Part shown: one piece after another, positions 7,162 through 15,629 of the stretch
How the letters are laid out: each line of letters starts with the position of its first letter
Position numbering within the stretch: position 1 is the stretch's first letter
DNA from: CAIWHR01 sp963734055
GTDB taxonomy: Bacteria > Pseudomonadota > Gammaproteobacteria > Burkholderiales > Casimicrobiaceae
DNA length: 64,000 bases
Direction: 5' to 3'
NCBI GenBank assembly: GCA_963734055.1
Contig: CAVTFQ010000004.1
Location: 434,001-498,000, forward strand
Made by a program: the position numbers and the translations under genes
The notes under the pieces: generated by a model
Databases searched by the model: none
What the model saw: the letters and a program-made list of their open reading frames with translations, nothing else
What the model was told of the DNA's origin: nothing

Positions 7162-7521
7162 ATGAATCGCCACGTTCGTGTCGTCAGCGCTTTGTGGATC
7201 GCAGCGGGCGTTGTTCTTGCGACGTGGGGAGTCTGGGGGCTTGTGACCGAAGGACACGAGACTTCTGTTGTCCTTTCGTGGCTTTTTGAATTAGGGTTCG
7301 CTGCCCTGGCGATTGTGGCCGGTCTCACATTCGCACGGGGCACACGCGTTGGTTCCCTCCTTATTCGAACTGTTTCCGTGCTTGCCTTGACGTATTCGCT
7401 GGCGTGGATGTTCCTCGGAGGAATCGATGATGCGGGTGGGTATGCTCCGGGAATTCTGGCGTTTGTGACACTCTCGATATATGGACTCGCCATTTCAAGA
7501 GCTTCGCGGCGGGCGGCCTAA
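7162..7521 (+). CDS. Small integral membrane protein (cassette 11)
   Basis: 119 residues, ATG 7162, TAA inside the attC 11 core. Four hydrophobic helices at about residues 7-29, 37-58, 66-86 and 92-112. No soluble domain and no recognisable family. Gene fills the cassette almost completely, with nine bases of leader. Confidence 0.7.
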   Translation: MNRHVRVVSALWIAAGVVLATWGVWGLVTEGHETSVVLSWLFELGFAALAIVAGLTFARGTRVGSLLIRTVSVLALTYSLAWMFLGGIDDAGGYAPGILAFVTLSIYGLAISRASRRAA

Positions 7522-7599
7522 CCGCTCGGTGAACACGGACGCCCCGCCGACGCGGCTTCGCCCGCGCAACGGTCCGCCCGTTAGCTCACTGCGTTAGGC
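7516..7599 (+). repeat. attC site 11
   Basis: 84 bp, cores GCCTAAC (7516-7522) and GTTAGGC (7593-7599). The left inner box is standard (GGTGAACACGGACG); the right inner box has changed to CCCGTTAGCTCACTGC. Confidence 0.85.
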
Positions 7600-7681
7600 A
7601 GCACTGACCCGGTTGAGTGTCCGGCGCCGGGGGCGCCTTGGAGGCGCCCCCATAACACCCATATGGAGGCTCTACAGCGCA

Positions 7682-8662
7682 ATGCGACTGCAGACAAGGC
7701 TAACTGAGAAGCTCGGCATCCAGCATCCAATTCTTCTGGCGCCCATGGGCGTCATTGCGGGCGGTAAGCTGGCAGCTGCAGTGTCCGATGCAGGCGCGCT
7801 CGGGATCATCGGCGGCGGCTATGGCGACGCCGAGTGGCTCCAACTGCAGTTCGCGGCGGCGGGAAAGGCACGGGTCGGCTGCGGGTTCATCACCTGGTCG
7901 CTGGCAAGAGATCCGAACCTGCTCGAGCAGGTTCTAGCCAAGCAGCCGGCGGCGCTGATGCTCTCCTTCGGGGAGGTCGAACCGCACGCCTCGCGCATAA
8001 AGGCGCGAGGCGTGCCGTTGATTTGTCAGGTGCAAAGTATGAAGTACCTACGCGAAGCCGTCGATGCCGGCGCCGACGTCGTCGTCGCCGAAGGTTGCGA
8101 AGCTGGCGGACACAGCGGCTACCGAGGTCTGTTCACGCTCGTACCCGAAGCGGCCGACTATCTGGCGAGGTATTCGCCCGGTACCGTTCTGGTCGCGGCC
8201 GGCGGCGTAGGTGACGGTCGCGGACTTGCTGCGGCGCTCATGCTTGGCGCAGACGGCGTTCTGGTCGGAACGCGCTTCATCGCGAGCAAGGAATCGGAAG
8301 CGCCGGAAGGATTTCGCCAAGCGATCATCCGTGCCGACGGTGACTCCACGGTAAAGTCGAACTCGGTCGACGTTGTCCGCAAGCGGTACTGGCCCAATCC
8401 GGAGTTCGTCGTTCGCGTTCTGAAGAACGGCTTTGTTGCCAGGTGGCATGGGCGCGAACGCGAGCTGGAGAAAGCAATCGATGTCGAGCATGAGCGCTTC
8501 TGGAGTGCATTCAAGGCAGGTGACGCCGACAGCTCCGGCGTACTTATGGGAGAGGTCTCCGGAATAATTCAAGACGCCCCCCCTGCTGCGCAGATCGTCG
8601 AGAAAATGATCGCGCAGGCCTGCCAGCTATTGAGTTCGCACTCTGGCTGCGTTGTCCGCTAA
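7682..8662 (+). CDS. Nitronate monooxygenase / FMN-dependent NPD family (cassette 12)
   Basis: 326 residues. ATG 7682 begins MRLQTRLTEKLGIQHPILLAPMG, the standard N terminus; an earlier in-frame start at 7613 would add a non-conserved tail. TIM-barrel FMN enzyme that oxidises nitronates or similar substrates. Visible: APMGVIAGG (FMN loop), GGGYGD, CGFITWS, VVAEGCEAGGHSG with the active-site His-containing GGHSG at about residue 145, and the phosphate-binding AAGGVGDGRGLAAALMLGADGVLVGTRF. Intact. It is the largest gene in the clear part of the array. Confidence 0.92.
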   Translation: MRLQTRLTEKLGIQHPILLAPMGVIAGGKLAAAVSDAGALGIIGGGYGDAEWLQLQFAAAGKARVGCGFITWSLARDPNLLEQVLAKQPAALMLSFGEVEPHASRIKARGVPLICQVQSMKYLREAVDAGADVVVAEGCEAGGHSGYRGLFTLVPEAADYLARYSPGTVLVAAGGVGDGRGLAAALMLGADGVLVGTRFIASKESEAPEGFRQAIIRADGDSTVKSNSVDVVRKRYWPNPEFVVRVLKNGFVARWHGRERELEKAIDVEHERFWSAFKAGDADSSGVLMGEVSGIIQDAPPAAQIVEKMIAQACQLLSSHSGCVVR

Positions 8663-8677
8663 GAGGTCGCAGGTGCG

Positions 8678-8722
8678 GCCTAGCCACGCGTTCAACCGGA
8701 CCGTAACTTGGTTCCGTTAGGC
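8678..8722 (+). repeat. attC site 12 (short)
   Basis: Only 45 bp: 5' core GCCTAGC (8678-8684), inner TTCAACCGGACC and TAACTTGGTTCC, 3' core GTTAGGC (8716-8722). The variable loop is missing. The flank GTGCGGCCTAGC still pairs with the start of cassette 12 (GTTAGGCAGCAC). Confidence 0.8.
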
Positions 8723-8751
8723 CTTTCGTTCGTATGAGGCATCGTCTGCCC

Positions 8752-9144
8752 ATGAAACCTCGCCAGATTGTCACAGTCCTTGGCTTCATGATTTTTGGTG
8801 ACGCATGCCATTGCCGCTGCGCCGCCTCAGCATTTCAAGGTTGTGAAGCTTGGAATGCTGCCCGGTGACGTGTTCAGCATCGCGCGCGGGGACAATCTCG
8901 CTCAGCATGCAGTGGGAAATAGCGATAATCTGACCGGGCGAGCATTCATATGGGATGCCATCCACGGAATGCGCGATTTCGGACTGCTGGCCGAGGAACG
9001 CTCAGCATTGCATACAGCATTAACAATCACGACGTCTTGGTTGGCTGCGCCGATACACCAACGGGTAACCGGGCGTTCATCTGGGATCAGATCAATGGCA
9101 TGCGGTCGCTGGGCACGTTGCCCGGTGGCCGCAATACCAGTTAG
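8752..9144 (+). pseudogene. HAF-repeat exported protein, frameshifted (cassette 13)
   Basis: ATG 8752 gives MKPRQIVTVLGFMIF, then the frame shifts near 8793 to VTHAIAAAPPQ, which together make a normal signal peptide. The body has two HAF-type repeats: GRAFIWDAIHGMRDFG in one frame and, after a second shift near 8990, NRAFIWDQINGMRSLGTLPGG in another, stop at 9144. HAF repeats occur in predicted extracellular proteins. At least two single-base changes break the gene, and it is shorter than family members, so only about two repeats remain. Confidence 0.7.
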
Positions 9145-9158
9145 CGAGCGCTCCGGCC

Positions 9159-9242
9159 GGCTAACCCGGCGGTCAACACGGATGACCCGCATGCCCGGCT
9201 TCGCCTGCGCAGCGGGGCGCCGGTTACTTTCGTTCGTTGCGC
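9159..9242 (+). repeat. attC site 13
   Basis: 84 bp with standard inner boxes (GGTCAACACGGATG, CGGTTACTTTCGTTC) but 5' core GGCTAAC (9159-9165) and 3' core GTTGCGC (9236-9242), which departs from GTTRRRY. Its 5' core does not match the start of cassette 13, so this cassette may be a recombinant of two. Confidence 0.8.
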
Positions 9243-9276
9243 GGCAAGACGGCGAGTCGAGCGCTAAGAGGGAACT

Positions 9277-9678
9277 ATGCTAAGAGGCGGATGCCTGTGT
9301 GGAGGGATTCGATACGAGATCGCTGGCCCTGTCGGGGTAGCCTTGTACTGTCATTGCTCAATGTGCCGCAAGTCTCACGGCGCGGCTTTCCGGGCAAGGC
9401 TCGCGGTTCCAAAGTCGTCCTTTCGTTTTGTTCGAGGCGAGGATTTGTTGACGAGTTACCGCTCGTCCGCGGACACGATAAGGAGGTTCTGCCGGATATG
9501 CGGTTCACCGATGGTGAACTCCTGGGACCCTGAGCCAGACAACTATGGGCTAGCCATGGGCTCGCTGGATGATGACCCGGGGGTACGGGCCGCTTGCCAC
9601 GAGTTTGTAGGCTCAAAAGCGCCGTGGTATGACATCACGGATAGCTTGCCGCAGTATCAGGAGTTTCCGAAGCGCTGA
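9277..9678 (+). CDS. GFA-family zinc protein (cassette 14)
   Basis: 133 residues, ATG 9277. Zinc-binding motifs of the GFA/CENP-V fold are all present: GGCLCGGIRYE (residues 4-14), YCHCSMCRKSHGAAF (24-38) and CRICGSPMV (71-79). The founding member was described as glutathione-dependent formaldehyde-activating; most relatives have unknown substrates. Intact. Start is 35 bases after the attC 13 core. Confidence 0.9.
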   Translation: MLRGGCLCGGIRYEIAGPVGVALYCHCSMCRKSHGAAFRARLAVPKSSFRFVRGEDLLTSYRSSADTIRRFCRICGSPMVNSWDPEPDNYGLAMGSLDDDPGVRAACHEFVGSKAPWYDITDSLPQYQEFPKR

Positions 9679-9918
9679 ATTGGGGCAAGCGGCTGTCTTC
9701 GAAGGTTGGCGACGAAGTTCGAATCGTGGCGCGCGAGGGAACTGAGTACGACCTGCCATCTCGCCGCGAGCCGGTGCAAGATTACCCTTCATCTCCGACA
9801 GTGGCGCGCAAGCGATTTCTTGATGCAAAATCGCTTTATTTTCGGTTGCGCGGGCGATACGGTACGCGAGCCGAAAAACTTTAGCGACGGTGGCGTCGCC
9901 GAATATTTCCTCACCTTC
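9679..9918 (+). other. Cassette tail without a recognisable gene
   Basis: 240 bases between the GFA stop and the next attC. A weak open frame from 9706 (ATKFESWRARELS...) runs through the following attC and matches nothing I know. The GC content is visibly lower than in the core genome. It may be the body of a decayed small cassette. Confidence 0.4.
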
Positions 9919-9990
9919 GCTAACGCCTCGTTGCCGTGCCGTCAACCGAACGTCCCGCAAGCGGGCGGCCGGCTAACTGGTACGTTAGCA
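9919..9990 (+). repeat. attC site 14 (degenerate)
   Basis: 72 bp bounded by complementary ends GCTAACG (9919-9925) and CGTTAGC (9983-9989), with inner GTCAACCGAACG and an internal CCGGCTAAC. It defines the left edge of the methyltransferase cassette. Confidence 0.65.
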
Positions 9991-10045
9991 GTCTGGGTCC
10001 CACACCGCGAAGCAACATCAAGGTCTAACCGAGAGGAGGACTTGC

Positions 10046-10909
10046 GTGGCCGATCAGCAACCCTCATTCGATGCAGCGAAGTACAAGAACGCGCAGCGAG
10101 AGCAGTGGAACAAGGACGGCGCAGCATGGCGACGCTGGAATCCCACTCTGGATCGTTGGTATGGCGAAGTTAACCGCCAGATGCTCGACCTGGCCCGGAT
10201 TCAGCCAGGTCAGCGCATCCTGGACATCGCCGCCGGCGCAGGTGAACCGGCTGTCAGTGCCGCCGAACGAGTGGGCCCCAGCGGTTACGTGCTGGCGACC
10301 GACATCGCGGAAGGGATCGTCGAGCTTGCGCTCCAGGTCGCGCGTGAACGGGGACTCAAACAGATTGAGACTCGCGCCATGGACGGCGAGAAATTAGATC
10401 TTCCTGACGCTTCCTTTGATGCGGTGCTGTGTCGGCTTGGCCTGATGTATATGCCGCACCCGGTGACGGCGCTGCGCGAGTGGCGTCGGGTTCTGGGAAC
10501 GGGCGGTCGGGTCGCCGTCGTTGTCTTTTCCACGCCCGATCGAAACAGTTGGGGTGCTATGCCAGCTTCCATCATCCGCCGGCGCGCGCAACTCCCGCCA
10601 CCCGTTCCGGGGCAACCCGGACCGTTCAGCCTTGGCGGTCCCGGGGTGCTCGAAGGCGTCTTCCGTCAAGCCGGATTTGCCAACCCCGAGGTCCGTGCCG
10701 TGCCGGTGCCCCACGGAATGCCCAGTGCTGCCGAGTACGTGCGGCTCGCCCGAGAGGCCTTCGGGGCCTTCAATGCCATGATGGCTCACCTGCCCCCCCA
10801 AGAACGCGAGTCCGTGTGGAACGAAGTAGAAGGCTCAATGCGTAGTTTCGAATCGTCTGGCGGGTTCGAGGTGCCGGGTGAGTGCCTTGTCGGTGCGGCC
10901 ACGAAGTGA
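10046..10909 (+). CDS. SAM-dependent methyltransferase, UbiE/class I type (cassette 15)
   Basis: 287 residues, GTG 10046 with GAGAGGAGG ribosome site. Class I methyltransferase with motif I ILDIAAGAGEPAVSAAERVG (residues about 59-78), acidic motif ATDIAEGIVELA, motif IV LPDASFDAVLCRLGLMYMP and LREWRRVLGTGGRVAVVVF. Substrate unknown. Its cassette status rests on the bases after the upstream core (GTTAGCAGTCTG, 9984) being the exact complement of CAGACTGCTAAC at 10917-10928, its own attC arm. Confidence 0.88.
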   Translation: MADQQPSFDAAKYKNAQREQWNKDGAAWRRWNPTLDRWYGEVNRQMLDLARIQPGQRILDIAAGAGEPAVSAAERVGPSGYVLATDIAEGIVELALQVARERGLKQIETRAMDGEKLDLPDASFDAVLCRLGLMYMPHPVTALREWRRVLGTGGRVAVVVFSTPDRNSWGAMPASIIRRRAQLPPPVPGQPGPFSLGGPGVLEGVFRQAGFANPEVRAVPVPHGMPSAAEYVRLAREAFGAFNAMMAHLPPQERESVWNEVEGSMRSFESSGGFEVPGECLVGAATK

Positions 10910-10921
10910 TCGTACGCAGAC

Positions 10922-10981
10922 TGCTAACTATCAGTTGCGGCAGACCCGTTCTGCACGGGCGGCTGGACCGAGACGTTAGTC
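10922..10981 (+). repeat. attC site 15 (degenerate)
   Basis: 60 bp, 5' core TGCTAAC (10922-10928), inner hairpin GCAGACCCGTTCTGC, 3' core GTTAGTC (10975-10981). Very unlike the 84-bp type, but its match to the start of its own cassette supports it. Confidence 0.65.
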
Positions 10982-11080
10982 GACACAGCGGCGGTGACAA
11001 GGCGCGCGCGTCGGGTAAATCTGTTGTACAACTTCCTGACTTAGTCTGAACGCTGTGTAACCAAGTCACTGGAGGACCAC

Positions 11081-11663
11081 GTGGTGAAGCCCGTCATGAA
11101 TCTCGATGAGGTCGAGTTTGACGACGTAGAGGAGAACGGGCTCTACACTTCTAGCCGCGGACAAGTCAGCGGTCACATCGGGGCCAAGAAGCTAGGCTGC
11201 AACTTGACGGTTCTGCCGCCGCCCCTTCCATTGCCATCATGGCGAGGAGGAAATGTTCTTGATCCTCCAGGGCGAAGGCGAGCTGCGGTTTGGTGACGAG
11301 CGCTTCCCGATTCGCAAGCATGACGTAATCGCGTGCCTGCCGGGCGGTCCTGACGTCGCGCACCAAATCATCAACACTGGCACGACAACGATGCGCTACC
11401 TGGCGCTGTCAACACTTGTTGATGTCGAGACCTGTGAGTATCCGGACTCCCAAGAGATTCTGGTCGCTGCTGGACAGCGCGGCGAGAGAAGTCTCCGGAA
11501 GATGTTCCGCGCCGAGAACACGGTGGACTACTACGATCGCGAGAGAACCGGGGCAGCGGGCGAGCTTCGTTATGAGTCCTCCGCATTCAAAACCCGCCAT
11601 CTCATCCGATACCAAAGGAGTTGCTGTGACACACACCGCCTCAACGAATCGGCCGCAGCCTGA
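11081..11663 (+). pseudogene. Cupin-domain protein, frameshifted (cassette 16)
   Basis: GTG 11081 (or ATG 11096) starts MNLDEVEFDDVEENGLYT and runs to GCNLTVLPP; at the C run 11220-11226 homology passes to another frame (PFHCHHGEEEMFLILQGEGEL...DVIACLPGGPDVAHQIIN) ending at 11663. The HxHxxxxE-like cupin metal motif (FHCHHGEEE) sits exactly at the junction. Removing one C repairs it. The C-terminal end overlaps the next gene by 38 bases, which suggests further change there. Confidence 0.8.
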
Positions 11664-12039
11664 CTGGCAGGCAGAGGCGATCGCCCTGGAAAAGGAGAAT
11701 TGCCGCGCGTTCGTTGGCCGCGACATCGAGCGGCTCAACCAGCTTTGGTCGGACGACCTGCTTGTCAAATCACCGATCAACCGCGTTCATGACAAGCGGC
11801 GCGTTCTCGAGTTGCTGGGGAGTGGCGTGATAGCGCATCTTTCCTACGAGACTGACATCGAGGTCGCGAAGCGGGATGGCGATATCTTGACCGTGATGGG
11901 CTCCGAAACGGTCATTAACGCTTCACATTCGCCCCCGGTTCGGCGCCGCTACACGAATGTGTGGCGCCGGGAAGGCGACGCATGGCGTCTCTTTCTCAGG
12001 CACGCCAATGTCATCCTCGATTCTCAGGGCGGCAGATAG
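11626..12039 (+). CDS. NTF2-like / SnoaL-DUF4440 protein (cassette 16)
   Basis: 137 residues, GTG 11626 behind AAAGGAG (11614-11620). NTF2-like cone fold: EAIALEKENCRAFVGRDIERLNQLWSDD at the N-terminal helices, then strands DILTVMGSETVIN and YTNVWRREGDAWRLFLRHANVI. Such proteins are isomerases, lyases or ligand binders; no function can be read here. It shares a cassette with the cupin gene and may be translated from the same mRNA. Confidence 0.8.
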   Translation: MTHTASTNRPQPDWQAEAIALEKENCRAFVGRDIERLNQLWSDDLLVKSPINRVHDKRRVLELLGSGVIAHLSYETDIEVAKRDGDILTVMGSETVINASHSPPVRRRYTNVWRREGDAWRLFLRHANVILDSQGGR

Positions 12040-12048
12040 GTGGCCAAC

Positions 12049-12188
12049 GCCTGAAATCTCGCTCACTCGGACCGCACGGGCGGGTCTTGGGCCGGCATGA
12101 TCGCGAGTTGGCTGTGGTCGCGTGTGCGGCATTGGGCGGCGCCTCTCAGGCGCGCTCCGCTCGCGGCCGGTAGCGTGGTTCGTCAGGC
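12049..12188 (+). repeat. attC site 16 (long, decayed)
   Basis: 140 bp. Ends GCCTGAA (12049-12055) and GTCAGGC (12182-12188) are mutated cores; CTCGCTCACTCGGACCGC and CGGCCGGTAGCGTGGTTC are recognisable inner boxes of the attC 9 type. Both cores lost the AA/TT of the recombination site, so it is probably inactive. Confidence 0.65.
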
Positions 12189-12204
12189 CACAGGAGGTGA
12201 CCCC

Positions 12205-12594
12205 ATGAGGCGCACGTGGACGATCATTGGCGTTGCCGATGTGCCTGGCAGCTTCAAGTGGTACCAATCGCTATTTGGCCTGCCGGAGACCGCTCCCGCC
12301 CATGACGACTTCGGTCAAATCCTCGACTCGGATGGAACGGTCTTGCTCTGCCTTCACGAGTGGGGTGCCCACGAGCATCCCACCTTGATGAGCCCCGATC
12401 GCGCGCAACCGGGCAATGGCCTCCTCTTGTTCTTCCGTGTCGATGATTTCGACATGGCGCTGTCAAGGGCGCGCACTCTCGTCGCGCGGCTCGAGGAGGA
12501 ACCCCACGTGAACCCGAACACTGGAACTACAGAGTTCTCAGTCCGAGATCCGGACGGCTATTACGTCACGCTCAGTGCGCTCTCCGCGGCCTGA
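12205..12594 (+). CDS. VOC-superfamily protein
   Basis: 129 residues, ATG 12205 with a near-perfect AGGAGGTGA ribosome site. Glyoxalase/bleomycin-resistance-like fold: TIIGVADVPGSFKWYQSLFG, VLLCLHEWG, GLLLFFRVDDFDMALSRA and the closing FSVRDPDGYYVTLS. Starts directly after decayed attC 16, so it is probably cassette 17, whose own attC is no longer clear. Substrate unknown. Confidence 0.88.
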   Translation: MRRTWTIIGVADVPGSFKWYQSLFGLPETAPAHDDFGQILDSDGTVLLCLHEWGAHEHPTLMSPDRAQPGNGLLLFFRVDDFDMALSRARTLVARLEEEPHVNPNTGTTEFSVRDPDGYYVTLSALSAA

Positions 12595-12873
12595 CATGGC
12601 GCATAACCGGACGGCGAGGCTTAGCCCGGCTTCAACCGCACCCGCCGTCCCGGGCGTTCAAATGGGCGAAGAACCTCTCCAGGTTCGGAATGGATGTGCC
12701 CACGTTCCAAATAGACGGGGCAATGGACGGGGCATTGGACTCAAATCGGGGCCGGAAGTCGTGAAGGCGCTCGCACTGAGCCGATGAGACAATATTTGCC
12801 AGACGCGATCGCTACGCCGTGCGAAGCCTAACGTGGCCCGCAAGACACGAAAGGAACGGAAGGAAGGAACGTC
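12595..12873 (+). other. Gap with attC-like fossils
   Basis: 279 bases without a supported gene. GCATAACCGGACGGCG (12601-12616) and AGCCTAACGTGG (12824-12835) look like isolated halves of attC 5' arms; no complete pair can be drawn. Confidence 0.35.
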
Positions 12874-13269
12874 ATGAGGAAGAGCGGATCGCAGAGCGGC
12901 AAGTCTGCATCTCGGATGATCGACGAGAGGATCAAGGAGCTGGGCGACTGGCGCGGCACGATGCTCTCCCAGCTCCGCACATTGATCAAGCAAGCCGACC
13001 CCGAGGTGGTCGAGGAGTGGAAGTGGGAGGTTCCGGTGTGGTCGCACGACGGATTGATCTGCACCGGCGAGACATACAAGAAGGTCGTGAAGATGACGTT
13101 TGCCAGGGGGGCCGCCCTCGAGGACCCGTCGGGCCTCTTCAACTCCAGCCTCGATGGCAACACGAGGCGTGCCGTCGACTTCCACGAGGGAGAGAAGATT
13201 GACGAGGAGGCACTGAAGGCGCTTATTCGCGCGGCCGTGACGCTGAACGCGTCCCGCGCCCGCGGCTGA
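12874..13269 (+). CDS. DUF1801-family protein
   Basis: 131 residues, ATG 12874 after GGAAGGAAGG. Pattern RIKELGDWRGTMLSQLRTLIKQADPEVVEEWKWEVPVW and TYKKVVKMTFARGAALEDPSGLFNS fits the DUF1801 (YdhG-like) family, small basic-surface proteins of unknown role. Undamaged; follows the attC fossils, so may be an old cassette. Confidence 0.82.
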   Translation: MRKSGSQSGKSASRMIDERIKELGDWRGTMLSQLRTLIKQADPEVVEEWKWEVPVWSHDGLICTGETYKKVVKMTFARGAALEDPSGLFNSSLDGNTRRAVDFHEGEKIDEEALKALIRAAVTLNASRARG

Positions 13270-13421
13270 TCGAGCCGAAGGGGGGACTCGCCTGTGGCGA
13301 GTGAACGTCCCGTGCCGACAAAGGCGAAGCTCGTGCGGTCGAAGTGCGTTGGGCCGCGAACAAGTTTGGCGGCAAGCGCGGGCCGCCGATTCGCTTCCCG
13401 AATAGCCCCTGGGTAGCCCGC

Positions 13422-14102
13422 ATGCCCCTTCTCGGACGGGCCGCGATGCTCCTGTCGTTCGATGTGGCTCCGGACTTCATCGCCGAGCACGACGACTGGC
13501 ACACGCATGAACACCTGCCGGAACGGCTGGCCATTCCGGGCTTCCTCCGCGGAACGAGGTGGGTCGCGCTGCGAGGGCAACCGCGGTATTTCGTGATGTA
13601 CGAGGTTGCCCAGCTGGCCACGCTGGCTTCCGACGCATATCTCCAGCGGCTGAACGATCCGACACCCTGGACGACCAAGATCATGGCCCGCTACCGGGGT
13701 ATGAGCCGGGGCTTCTGCTCGGTGGCCGGCAGCTTTGGATTCGGCGTCGGCCACGCCGGGCTGCTGATCCGCTTCAGGCCGCGAGCGAAGGCCGAGACGC
13801 TGTTGCGCTCGTGGCTCGTGCAGGAGGCGCTGCCGCAGCTTCCGTCGAGTTCAGGTATCGGAGGCGTTCACTTGCTCGAAGGCGCGCTGGCCCCGACGAT
13901 GACCAACGAGCAACGCATTCGCGGCGCTGACGCCGGCATCGATTGGGCGATTCTTGTCACCGGATACAGCCAGGACTCCGTTGCTCGACTTTCGGGGGCC
14001 GAGCTTGACGCCCTTCGTCTGGCCGAGCACGGCGCCGTGGACGTTCAGCACGCCGTCTACCGGATCGACTACTCGCTGACGCGTGACGAAATCGACGCGT
14101 GA
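13422..14102 (+). CDS. Conserved hypothetical, EthD/dimeric alpha-beta barrel-like
   Basis: 226 residues from ATG 13422 (longer in-frame start at 13344 gives a non-conserved extension). Features: DDWHTHEHLPERLAIPGFLRG near residue 25, YFVMYEVAQLATLAS, YLQRLNDPTPWTTKIM, then a second half ending in DVQHAVYRIDYSL. The WHxxEHxPERL pattern and repeat of a YxxY strand recall DUF4286/EthD-like proteins. Function not known. Confidence 0.65.
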   Translation: MPLLGRAAMLLSFDVAPDFIAEHDDWHTHEHLPERLAIPGFLRGTRWVALRGQPRYFVMYEVAQLATLASDAYLQRLNDPTPWTTKIMARYRGMSRGFCSVAGSFGFGVGHAGLLIRFRPRAKAETLLRSWLVQEALPQLPSSSGIGGVHLLEGALAPTMTNEQRIRGADAGIDWAILVTGYSQDSVARLSGAELDALRLAEHGAVDVQHAVYRIDYSLTRDEIDA

Positions 14103-14133
14103 CCCTTCACTCGCCTGGACGCACCGGCGCCCC

Positions 14134-15492
14134 CTACACCGCCCCCGCCGCCACCCGGCTCGCCGCTTCGCGCCAGCCGACGAAACGCTCCGGTGGAATC
14201 GTCCGGCGCCCGGCGACACGCTCGACCGCCAGGCGGATATCTGCGGTGCTGCCGGCCCTGAGGGCGGCGTCCACGAAGAGCTGCTCGAGCACGTCCTGCT
14301 GGGTGTGGCTGCCGCCGAGTTGGTACATGCCGCCGATGGCGGGACGCATCAGCGCGACGGCCTCGGCGTGGCGTCCGGCAGCGTGGGCGAGCTGGGCCTC
14401 GGCGATCGGCAGCACGTAGTCGCGGACAAGGGGGGGAACGGTGCCGCGGCCAGTGGCGAAGGCGCGCATCGCCTCGATCATCCGCTCCGCGGCGGCGGTA
14501 CGGCCGGTGGCGGTCAACGCCATCAGCCAGTGCGGCAGAGTGAAGGCCGAGAGGCAGTCGCCGATCCGCGCCTCGGCCTTGTCGGCCAGTTCCTCCCAGC
14601 GGTTGCCGACGTCGACGCCGAGGCGCTCGAGGCGAAAGAGGATGGACGCCGAGTTCTGCACGTCGATGTAGACATCCGGCGAAGCGACCGTGAGCGGACC
14701 GGCGAGATCGCGGAAGCGGGTGTCGTAGAGTTCTAGCACCGCGGCATGGTCGCCATGCTCCAGCTTGAACAGGGCGCAGTGCCACCAGAGATGATGCTGC
14801 AGGTTGTGGGCGCCCTCCCAGTGGGGCGCGAGTGTGGTGATCCACGCTATGCCTTCGCTGCGCCGACCCTGTGATTCAAGGACGTGGGCGACGGCGTGCG
14901 CGGCCCAGAGATCGCCGGGGTCGAGCTCGATGGCGCGGCGCCCATAGGGCTCTGCCGCGTAATAGTTGCCGGCCTCCTCGTGGGCGAAGGAGCGACAGGC
15001 GAGTATCGACGTATAGCCTGCCATGTCCTCCGACCACGACGGCAGCACGCGCTCGACCGAGTCGACCATGTCGTGCGGGCGGCCGAGCCAGAAATTGACG
15101 AAATGGGCGAGACGGAACGCAACGACATCGTGCGGATGCGCGCGCAGGATCGATTCCCACATCGCGACGGCTCCATCCAGGTCGCCCTCGGCCCACGCGG
15201 TGAGGGCCGCGACGTGACTGCGCTCGCGCGCGGTGGCGCCGGCCGCGAGCGACTGCGCGGCGCGCGCCGCCTGGACGGCGACCGGAACGACCGCCTGCTT
15301 GAACGCGAGCATCCCGAAATAGCCCTTCATGCAATGCGCCAGCGCGAAATCGGGATCCGCTTCCAGCACCGCGGCGAGACGGTCGGGCGTATCGAATCGA
15401 AACGTGAGGTAACCGGTGACGAGATGATCGAAGGCGGCCGCAGCCTTGTCACTGGCGGTCGAGAGAGGAAGGCCGCGGGCATCGAGGCGCAT
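14134..15492 (-). CDS. Tetratricopeptide-repeat protein of the TTC38 type
   Basis: 452 residues, almost wholly helical with degenerate TPR pairs (AEGDLDGAVAMWESILRAHPHD, EAGNYYAAEPYGRRAIELDPGD, HAAGRHAEAVALMRPAI). Conserved EGAHNLQHHLWWHCALF and PDVYIDVQNSAS in the middle match the TTC38 family. TPR proteins usually act as binding scaffolds; none is proven here. It is one of only two minus-strand genes between 12.6 and 31 kb, so it breaks the plus-strand run. Confidence 0.8.
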   Translation of the reverse strand: MRLDARGLPLSTASDKAAAAFDHLVTGYLTFRFDTPDRLAAVLEADPDFALAHCMKGYFGMLAFKQAVVPVAVQAARAAQSLAAGATARERSHVAALTAWAEGDLDGAVAMWESILRAHPHDVVAFRLAHFVNFWLGRPHDMVDSVERVLPSWSEDMAGYTSILACRSFAHEEAGNYYAAEPYGRRAIELDPGDLWAAHAVAHVLESQGRRSEGIAWITTLAPHWEGAHNLQHHLWWHCALFKLEHGDHAAVLELYDTRFRDLAGPLTVASPDVYIDVQNSASILFRLERLGVDVGNRWEELADKAEARIGDCLSAFTLPHWLMALTATGRTAAAERMIEAMRAFATGRGTVPPLVRDYVLPIAEAQLAHAAGRHAEAVALMRPAIGGMYQLGGSHTQQDVLEQLFVDAALRAGSTADIRLAVERVAGRRTIPPERFVGWREAASRVAAGAV

Positions 15493-15629
15493 GGCGTTGT
15501 TCCTGGCGGACGGTCGGATCTACCCGACCCATTCGGGATCGGGGAAGATAATAATAGCCCTCCGCGACGGAGCAGCCTGCGGAGCGGACGCTTTCGCCCA
15601 CGACCAAGGGTTTTTGGAGGAAACGGTCA

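Noticed and set aside
2461..7599. Regularly repeated ~84-bp palindromic units that could be taken for a CRISPR array
   Set aside because: Units are 84 bp, gene-length sequences of varied size lie between them, and each has integron core sites; no cas genes are present.
3907..11663. Programmed frameshifting in cassette genes
   Set aside because: Shift sites share no slippery heptamer or consistent direction, and similar shifts occur outside the array; decay or sequence error is simpler.
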